Assembly (NCBI RefSeq): GCF_009789675.1
Contig: NZ_CP046914.1
Span: forward strand, 1,488,001-1,552,000
DNA: 64,000 bases
From: Paraburkholderia acidisoli
GTDB lineage: Bacteria; Pseudomonadota; Gammaproteobacteria; Burkholderiales; Burkholderiaceae
Direction of reading: 5' to 3'
Below, in pieces: positions 58,127 to 64,000 of this stretch (its first letter is position 1; every line of letters begins with the position of its first letter). Both the position numbers and the translations under genes were made by a program. The notes beneath the pieces are model-generated. The model saw only the letters and a list, made by a program, of their open reading frames with translations, had not been told where the DNA came from and did no database searches.

Positions 58127-61100
58127 ATGCATTTGTTGCGCACCACGCCGGGCGGTTTCGTCGACGACACGCAAGGCGTGGTTCGCATCGACCAGCAGCC
58201 CGCCGAGATCGTCGTGCTCAGTTCCGCCGACACCACGCTGGCCTTGCTCGCGAGCGTGGTGCCGCGCCTGCCCGAGGGCTTCCCGAGCGTACGGCTCGCG
58301 AACGTTTCGTACTTGCGGCAGAACGCGTCCGTCGACTTTTATCTCGACGACGTGTTGCAGCACGCGCGCGTGGTGGTGGTCGATCATCTGGGCGGCGAGG
58401 CGTACTGGCCGTACGGCATCGAACAGGTCGTCTCGCTCGCGGAGCGCCGCGGCCAACTGCTCGCGATGTTCTCCGGCGACTTGCAGGAAGACCCGAATCT
58501 CATCGCGAAGAGCCGCGCCGAGCCCGCGCTGTGCCGGGTGCTGTGGCGTTACTTGCGCGAAGGCGGCGCGGCCAATGCCGAGTCGTTTTTGCGCGCGCTC
58601 GCATGGCATGCGTTCGGCTGGGGCAGCGAGCCGCCGCCGCCCGTGGTGCTGCCGGCCGCGGCGCTCTATTGCCCGCAGCGCGACGTGGCGACCATCGACG
58701 AATGGCGCGCGCGCTGGCAGCCGGGCGCGAGCGTGGTCGCGCTGCTGTTCTACAAGGCGCATTTGCAGGCCGCGAACACGGCCGCGTTCGATGCGCTGAT
58801 CGACGCGATGCTCGCGCGCGGGCTGAATCCGCTGCCGCTCGCCATCACCTCGCTCAAGGACGCGTTGAGCCGCGACGTGCTCGCGCAACTCGCGGCCGAG
58901 CACGACGTGTCGCTCGTGCTGAACACCACGGCGTTTGCCGCATCTTCGCTGGACGACCCCGAGTCGATCGAGATTGCCGGCGACGCGCCCGTGCTGCAGG
59001 TGATTCTGAGCGGCGGCAATCGCGAGGACTGGCTCAAGGACAACCACGGCCTCAACTCGCGCGACATCGCCATGCATATCGCGCTGCCCGAAGTGGACGG
59101 CCGCATCATCACGCGCGCGGTCAGCTTCAAGGGGCTCGCGTATCACTGCCCGCATACGCAGGTCGATGTCGTGCGCTACCAGCCCGACGCGGAGCGCGTG
59201 GCGTTCGTCGCGGAACTCGCGCAGCGCTGGTGTGCGTTGCGAAGGATGCCGAACGAAGCGAAAAAGCTCGCGCTGGTGCTCGCGAATTATCCGATGAGCG
59301 AAGGGCGTATCGGCAACGGCGTGGGACTCGACACGCCCGCCTCCATGGTGAGCATCTTGCGCATGCTGCGCGACGAAGGCTACCGCGTGGCCGAGGTGCC
59401 GGAAGACGGCGAAGCGCTCATGAACGTGCTCACGCAAGGCGTGACCAACGACCCCGACACGCGTGCATTGCGACCCGCGTGGCAGAGCCTTTCGCTCGAC
59501 GACTACCGCGCGCGCTTTTCGCAACTGCCCGCCGAGGCGCAGAACGCGTTGATCGCGCGCTGGGGCGCGCCGGAGGAGGATCCCACGGTGCGGCGCGGGC
59601 GCTTCATGATCGCGGGCTGGCGCTGCGGCCACGTGTTCGTCGGGATTCAGCCGTCGCGCTCGCGCGGCGACGACACCTACGCGAACTATCACGACGCCGA
59701 ACTCGTGCCGCCGCACGCGTATCTCGCGTTTTACTTCTGGCTGCGCGACACGTTCGGCATTGACGCCATCGCGCACGTGGGCAAGCACGGCAACCTCGAA
59801 TGGCTGCCGGGCAAGAGCGTCGCGCTCGCGCAAAGCTGCTGGCCCGACATGATCCTGGGCCCGCTGCCGCATCTGTATCCGTTCATCGTCAACGATCCGG
59901 GCGAGGGCAGCCAGGCGAAGCGCCGCGCGCAGGCCGTGATCGTCGATCATCTGATGCCGCCGCTCACGCGTGCCGAAAATTACGGGCCGATGCAGGATCT
60001 CGAACGTCAGGTCGACGAGTACTACGAAGCCTTGATGGTCGATCCGCGCCGCGCGAAGTTGCTGCGCAAGACGATCCTCGCGACCCTCATCGAGCATCGC
60101 CTGCACGAGGAATTGAGCATGCCCGCGCCGCGGGATCAGGCGGGCGAAGACGACCTGCTCACGCGCGCTGACGCGTATCTCTGCGAACTCAAGGAAGCGC
60201 AGATTCGCGACGGTTTGCACACGTTCGGCGAGTCGCCGCAAGGCGTGCAGCGCCGCGACACGCTGGTGGCGCTCGGCCGTTACGCGAGCGCCGACGGGCA
60301 GGGCGCGAACGCGGGGCTGATCGACGCGATGGCGCGCGACTTGCGCATCGATCATCTGCTCGATCCGGCCAGCGTCGATTGGGCCGCGCCGTGGAGCGGG
60401 CCGCGCCCCGAGTTGCTCGCCGATGCCAGCGCCGCGCCGTGGCGTCATGCGGGCGACACGCGCGAGCGCCTGGAAGCGCTGGCAATCACGTTGATCGACG
60501 GCATTTGCTCAGGCATCCAAAATAATCATGCGGTCGACGCGTTGCCGCAAACCGCGAAAGTGCTGGCGCGTTTGCGCGACGACGTCCTGCCGCGCCTCGA
60601 CGCCTGCGGCAGCGAGGAAATGCGCGCGTTGCGGCGTGGCTTCGCCGGTCGTTTCGTGCCGCCAGGCCCGAGCGGTTCGCCCTCGCGCGGCCGCCCCGAC
60701 GTGCTGCCCACGGGCCGCAACTTCTATTCGGTCGACACGCGCGCGGTGCCCACGCAGGCGGCGTGGACGCTCGGCATGAAGTCGGCGCAGCAACTGATCG
60801 AGCGGCATTTGCAGGAGCACGGCGACTATCCGCGCGCCGTGGGGCTTTCCGTGTGGGGCACGGCCACGATGCGCACGGGCGGCGACGACATCGCGCAGGC
60901 CATGGCATTGATCGGCGTGCGCCCCAAATGGGCGGCGGGCAGCCAGCGCGTGACCGACTTCGAGATCATGCCGGTGGAAGCGCTGGACCGGCCGCGTATC
61001 GACGTGACGTTGCGCGTGTCCGGCTTTTTCCGCGACGCGTTTCCCAACGTCATGCATCTGTTCGATGCGGCCGTGCAAGCCGTGGCCGAACTCGACGAGC

Positions 61101-61918
61101 CCGAGCACCAGAACCCGCTACGCGCGCGCGTGCAACGCGAACGCGACGCGTTGATCGCGCAAGGCATGAACGCCGACGACGCACGCCGCCGCGCGGGCTG
61201 GCGCGTGTTCAGCGCGCGCCCCGGCGCCTACGGCGCGGGCCTGCAAACGATGATCGATCATCGCCAGTGGCAGACCGACGCCGACCTCGCCAACGCGTAT
61301 CAGGCATGGGGCGGCTTCGCGTATGCACAAAAGAGCGCGGGCGACGAAGCCAGCGACGCGTTTCGCGCGCGCCTCGCCACGCTCGACGTGGTGTTGCAGA
61401 ACCAGGACAACCGCGAGCACGATCTGCTCGACTCGAACGACTACTATCAGTTCCAGGGCGGCATGGCGGCGGCCGCGCGGCACTTCTCGCACGCGCAGCC
61501 CACGCTCTATCACGCCGATCACAGCAACCCGGCGGCGCCGCGCATCCGGCCCTTGCACGAGGAGATCGCGCGCGTGATTCGCTCGCGCGTGGTGAACCCC
61601 AAGTGGATCGACGGTGTGAAGCGCCACGGCTACAAGGGCGCGGCGGAAATGGCGGCCACCGTGGACTATCTGTTCGGCTACGACGCCACGGCGCGCGTGG
61701 TGGGCGATCATCAATACGCACTCGTCGCGAGCGCCTACGTGCACGACGACGCCACGCGCGCCTTCATGCAGCGTCACAATCCGCACGCGCTGCATGCCGT
61801 GTGCGAACGTCTGCTGGAAGCGATCCAGCGCGGCTTGTGGCAGGAGCCGGGCGAGCATCGCGCGCAACTCGAACAGCGTCTGCTCGAAGCCGGGCAGCAA
61901 CTCGAAGGACGATCATGA
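58127..61918 (+). CDS. cobN: Cobaltochelatase large subunit CobN
   Basis: A 1263-aa subunit of the ATP-dependent chelatase that inserts Co2+ into hydrogenobyrinate a,c-diamide. It is a magnesium-chelatase H-type protein with typical segments HVGKHGNLEWLPGKSVALAQ, YPFIVNDPGEGSQAKRRAQAVIVDHLMPPLT, GTATMRTGGDDIAQAMALIGVRP and GGMAAAARHFSHAQPTLYHAD. The length is normal for CobN. The stop overlaps the chlI start by four bases (ATGA), showing translational coupling to its AAA+ partner. It lies 25 bp after cobW, under the same riboswitch. Confidence 0.96.
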   Translation: MHLLRTTPGGFVDDTQGVVRIDQQPAEIVVLSSADTTLALLASVVPRLPEGFPSVRLANVSYLRQNASVDFYLDDVLQHARVVVVDHLGGEAYWPYGIEQVVSLAERRGQLLAMFSGDLQEDPNLIAKSRAEPALCRVLWRYLREGGAANAESFLRALAWHAFGWGSEPPPPVVLPAAALYCPQRDVATIDEWRARWQPGASVVALLFYKAHLQAANTAAFDALIDAMLARGLNPLPLAITSLKDALSRDVLAQLAAEHDVSLVLNTTAFAASSLDDPESIEIAGDAPVLQVILSGGNREDWLKDNHGLNSRDIAMHIALPEVDGRIITRAVSFKGLAYHCPHTQVDVVRYQPDAERVAFVAELAQRWCALRRMPNEAKKLALVLANYPMSEGRIGNGVGLDTPASMVSILRMLRDEGYRVAEVPEDGEALMNVLTQGVTNDPDTRALRPAWQSLSLDDYRARFSQLPAEAQNALIARWGAPEEDPTVRRGRFMIAGWRCGHVFVGIQPSRSRGDDTYANYHDAELVPPHAYLAFYFWLRDTFGIDAIAHVGKHGNLEWLPGKSVALAQSCWPDMILGPLPHLYPFIVNDPGEGSQAKRRAQAVIVDHLMPPLTRAENYGPMQDLERQVDEYYEALMVDPRRAKLLRKTILATLIEHRLHEELSMPAPRDQAGEDDLLTRADAYLCELKEAQIRDGLHTFGESPQGVQRRDTLVALGRYASADGQGANAGLIDAMARDLRIDHLLDPASVDWAAPWSGPRPELLADASAAPWRHAGDTRERLEALAITLIDGICSGIQNNHAVDALPQTAKVLARLRDDVLPRLDACGSEEMRALRRGFAGRFVPPGPSGSPSRGRPDVLPTGRNFYSVDTRAVPTQAAWTLGMKSAQQLIERHLQEHGDYPRAVGLSVWGTATMRTGGDDIAQAMALIGVRPKWAAGSQRVTDFEIMPVEALDRPRIDVTLRVSGFFRDAFPNVMHLFDAAVQAVAELDEPEHQNPLRARVQRERDALIAQGMNADDARRRAGWRVFSARPGAYGAGLQTMIDHRQWQTDADLANAYQAWGGFAYAQKSAGDEASDAFRARLATLDVVLQNQDNREHDLLDSNDYYQFQGGMAAAARHFSHAQPTLYHADHSNPAAPRIRPLHEEIARVIRSRVVNPKWIDGVKRHGYKGAAEMAATVDYLFGYDATARVVGDHQYALVASAYVHDDATRAFMQRHNPHALHAVCERLLEAIQRGLWQEPGEHRAQLEQRLLEAGQQLEGRS

Positions 61919-62976
61919 CGAACGCCGCGGCCACGCGTCCCGCGTTGCCCCTTGCTTTTCCCTTTACCGCGCTCGTCGGCCAGGCCGAATTGCAGCGCGC
62001 GTTGCTGCTCGCGGCCATCGACCCGGCGCTCGGTGGCGTGCTCGTCTGCGGTCCGCGCGGCACCGCGAAATCCACGGCCGCGCGCGCGTTGGCCGCGTTG
62101 CTGCCGCACGGCGCGTTCGTCACGCTGCCGCTGGGCGCGAGCGAAGAGAAACTCATCGGCACGCTCGATCTCGAAGCCGCGCTGCGCGAGAGCGCCGTGC
62201 GTTTCGCGCCGGGCCTGCTCGCGCGCGCCCACGAGGGCGTGCTCTACGTCGACGAAGTGAACCTGTTGCCCGATGCGCTCGTCGACGTGCTGCTCGACGC
62301 GGCCGCGAGCGGCATCAACACGGTCGAGCGCGACGGCGTCTCGCACACGCACGACGCGCGCTTCGTGCTGGTCGGCACGATGAATCCCGAGGAAGGCGAG
62401 TTGCGGCCGCAACTGCTGGACCGCTTCGGCTTGCTGGTCGAACTCGCTACGCCGCGCGATGCCGCTGAGCGCCAGCGCATCGTCAAGGCGCGGCTCGCGT
62501 TTGACGCCGATCCGCAAGCGCTCTGCGCCGCGTTCGAGGCGCAGCAACGCGCGCTGGCGCAGCGCATCGTCGCGGCGCGCGCGGCATTGCCCGCGCTGCC
62601 GTGGAGCGACGCCGTGCACGAGCGCGTGGCGCAACGCTGTATCGAGGCGGCCGTGGACGGCATGCGCGCCGATCTCGTGATGTTGCGCGCGGCGCGTGCG
62701 CTCGCGGCTTACGAGGGCGCGCCGGCCGTGAGCCCGGAGCATGTCGACGCCGTGGCCGAGAGCGTGCTCGCGCATCGTCGCCATGCGGCGCCGGAAGCGT
62801 CGCGCCGTCACGATCAGCCGAACGCCAATCATCAGGATACCGAAAGCAATTCGTCCGCCGATAAAAACGAACAGGGCGGGCAGAACGATCAACGCGACTG
62901 GGGCGAACTCGCGCCCGAGCCAGTGGCGGCCACTTCCGTCAAAGGCGTGATTCCGCTACCCGCAAAAAAACGCTGA
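61915..62976 (+). CDS. chlI: ChlI-like AAA+ subunit of cobaltochelatase (zero-frame product)
   Basis: A 353-aa ATPase, the zero-frame product of the gene. Walker A is GPRGTAKST, Walker B-like is VLYVDEVNLL, and the region DGVSHTHDARFVLVGTMNPEEGELRPQLLDRFGL is typical of BchI/ChlI. A polar Asn/Gln/Asp-rich linker follows (about 305-335). The frame ends at TGA 62974-62976 immediately after an A7 run. At that run ribosomes can move to the -1 frame and add the VWA domain (see next entries). The ATG overlaps the cobN stop. It should power the chelatase together with CobN and the longer ChlD-like product. Confidence 0.92.
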   Translation: MTNAAATRPALPLAFPFTALVGQAELQRALLLAAIDPALGGVLVCGPRGTAKSTAARALAALLPHGAFVTLPLGASEEKLIGTLDLEAALRESAVRFAPGLLARAHEGVLYVDEVNLLPDALVDVLLDAAASGINTVERDGVSHTHDARFVLVGTMNPEEGELRPQLLDRFGLLVELATPRDAAERQRIVKARLAFDADPQALCAAFEAQQRALAQRIVAARAALPALPWSDAVHERVAQRCIEAAVDGMRADLVMLRAARALAAYEGAPAVSPEHVDAVAESVLAHRRHAAPEASRRHDQPNANHQDTESNSSADKNEQGGQNDQRDWGELAPEPVAATSVKGVIPLPAKKR

Positions 62977-63662
62977 CCCGTCGGGCAAGGACCGCTGCCT
63001 TCGCACAAGGCGGCGTCCGGCGGCGCAACGATCCAGGTCCGGGCTTTGGCCGCAGCACGTCTGGCGGCTCGCGCGACGACGCGTCGAGCCGGCGCATCGC
63101 GTGGCCGCCCACGCTCGCGGCCAAACGCGGCGCGGCGCTGCAAACGCAGCATCTACGCTTCGCCCGGCGCCAGCCCGCATCGCGCGCGTTGCATTGCTTC
63201 GTGCTCGATTGCTCCGCGTCGATGCTCGCGCGCGGGCAACTCGCGCTTGCCAAGGGGCTATTGATCGCACTGTTCGATCGCGCGCGCGCCGAACGCGCGG
63301 AAGTCGCGTTGATCGCGTTCGGCGGCGCGCGGGCGGAATGGCGCTTCGGCCCGGCGGTGCCGCGCTGGTGGAACGAACGCTGGATCGAGCCGATCGGCGG
63401 TGGCGGCGGCACGCCGCTCGAAGCGGGCGTGCAGCGCGCCGCGCGGTTGCTCGACACGGCGCGGCGCCGCGATCCGGCGCGCGCGCAGCATCTCTGGCTA
63501 TTCAGCGACGGCCGCGTGACGCAATGGCCCGCGCGGCCGCGTCATGCCGATCATGTGCGCGTGATCGACTGCGAAGCGGGCGCGGTGCGAGTGGGGCGTT
63601 GCGAGGCGCTGGCGCAAGCGTGGGACGGCGAATATCTCGACGCGCACGCGTTGCTCGCGTAG
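61915..63662 (+). CDS. chlD: ChlD-like cobaltochelatase subunit made by -1 frameshifting (AAA+ plus VWA)
   Basis: The trans-frame product would have 582 residues: 352 from the chlI frame, then 230 from the -1 frame starting at 62970. The -1 frame opens with a basic, Gly-rich linker (TLTRRARTAAFAQGGVRRRN), then a VWA domain with an intact MIDAS: D-x-S-x-S in LDCSASM (Asp432), Thr in GGGGTPLEAG and Asp in FSDGR. In the -1 frame there is no good start with a ribosome site before the VWA domain; the first internal candidate is a TTG at 63189 that would cut into it. This supports frameshifting rather than an independent gene. Such dual coding has been described for chlD genes in B12 clusters. The frameshift efficiency is unknown. 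Confidence 0.85.
62964..63015 (+). other. Programmed -1 frameshift site: A AAA AAA slippery heptamer and downstream stem
   Basis: Zero-frame codons read GCA AAA AAA CGC TGA, so the seven A residues at 62964-62970 form the canonical X XXY YYZ heptamer. Slipping back one base reads ACG CTG ACC onward without a stop until 63662. Downstream, CGCTGCCTT at 62993-63001 pairs with AAGGCGGCG at 63007-63015 (9 bp with one G-U, 5-base loop), a possible stimulatory hairpin, though farther from the heptamer than usual. A weak AAAGG lies about 20 bases upstream. Confidence 0.85.
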
Positions 63663-63693
63663 CACGCTGATCGACGTAAAAACAACGCGCAAA

Positions 63694-64000
63694 TCAGCGC
63701 ACGCTGCCGGTCCAATACAGCACGTCGTCTTGCCGATCGAACACGTAGACCTTCATCGCCATTTGCTCGGCGGGGGTGAGGCGATCGAGCTCGAGGCCGA
63801 GCGTGGCGTTGCCCGTGGCGGCCTCGGTCTGCACGTTGCGGACCACGGCCGTGGTGGCGATGGACGTGACCGCGCCGCCGGAACGCAGCTCGAAGGCCAC
63901 GCGCAAACGCTCGCCGACCTTGCCCAACGCCCACGCCGCGCTCACGGAAATACCGAGCGCGCTGATGCCGCGCGCGATCGCCACGCCGTCGTATTGCTCG
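63694..64000 (-). CDS. PilZ-like domain protein, C-terminal part (5' end outside the window)
   Basis: The frame is open to the window edge, so about 100 C-terminal residues are visible. GISALGISVSAAWALGKVGERLRVAFELRSGG ... VRNVQ ... LGLELDRLTPAEQMAMKVYVFDRQDDVLYWTG resembles the beta-barrel of PilZ domains, which bind c-di-GMP. The N-terminal RxxxR part of the motif is beyond the edge, so the assignment is tentative. It converges with the chlI/chlD gene, the stops lying about 30 bp apart. Confidence 0.6.
   Translation of the reverse strand, partial: EQYDGVAIARGISALGISVSAAWALGKVGERLRVAFELRSGGAVTSIATTAVVRNVQTEAATGNATLGLELDRLTPAEQMAMKVYVFDRQDDVLYWTGSVR

Noticed and set aside
63189..63662. The VWA region as a separate gene starting at TTG 63189
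   Set aside because: That start would remove the N-terminal strand context of the domain and has no ribosome site, while the frame is open back to the slippery heptamer.

Overview
This 64 kb window is GC-rich bacterial chromosome. Gene content points to Burkholderiaceae, most likely a Paraburkholderia/Caballeronia/Burkholderia-type genome. The markers are a DUF4148 protein, a DUF3331 protein, a prpR/prpC/acnD/prpF methylcitrate locus, a YadA-type trimeric autotransporter followed by an OmpA-like lipoprotein, an aerobic-type cobalamin cluster (cobN, cobW, cobO, cobB, bluB) and a B12-dependent ribonucleotide reductase. I saw no rRNA, tRNA, IS element, prophage or CRISPR array.

Layout. 0.1-3.5 kb: zinc alcohol dehydrogenase divergent from an AraC-family regulator, then a D-2-hydroxyacid dehydrogenase. 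3.9-5.9 kb: a globin-GAF-EAL c-di-GMP signalling protein. 6-11.4 kb: leftward operon of acyl-CoA dehydrogenase, CaiB/BaiF CoA-transferase and MHS-family transporter, with a divergent LysR regulator. 11.9-20.4 kb: bacterial alpha-2-macroglobulin and penicillin-binding protein 1C. 20.4-23 kb: class II ribonucleotide reductase NrdJ on the opposite strand. 23-30 kb: thioesterase, DUF3331 protein, AI-2E family transporter, secreted esterase, OpgC-like protein, NlpD-like LysM/M23 lipoprotein, and a vapBC pair whose antitoxin frame is broken. 30-37.5 kb: propionate (2-methylcitrate) locus with divergent PrpR, a sigma-54 promoter and no prpB. 37.5-42.2 kb: small conserved genes, 3-methyladenine DNA glycosylase, DUF4148 protein, CBS protein, ribA and an SH3 protein. 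42.5-47.2 kb: trimeric autotransporter and OmpA lipoprotein. 48-53.3 kb: response regulator, LysM/FecR protein and CHASE2 histidine kinase, then a lipoprotein. 53.3-63.7 kb: cobalamin synthesis in two divergent arms. 63.7 kb to the end: partial PilZ-like gene.

The most notable signal is at the end of the cobalamin cluster. The chlI-like ATPase frame ends at a classic A AAA AAA slippery heptamer, and a von Willebrand A domain continues in the -1 frame. One gene can therefore encode both the small (ChlI-like) and the larger (ChlD-like) cobaltochelatase subunits by programmed frameshifting. The rightward arm (cobW-cobN-chlI/chlD) sits behind a sigma-70 promoter and a full cobalamin riboswitch. 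The leftward arm (cobE-cobO-cobB-bluB) shows no riboswitch of its own.

Other points of interest are the missing prpB with an 18-codon mini-ORF in its expected place, two TTTC-N6-GAAA elements upstream of the prp sigma-54 promoter, the one-base break in vapB, and several short tandem repeats at gene ends.
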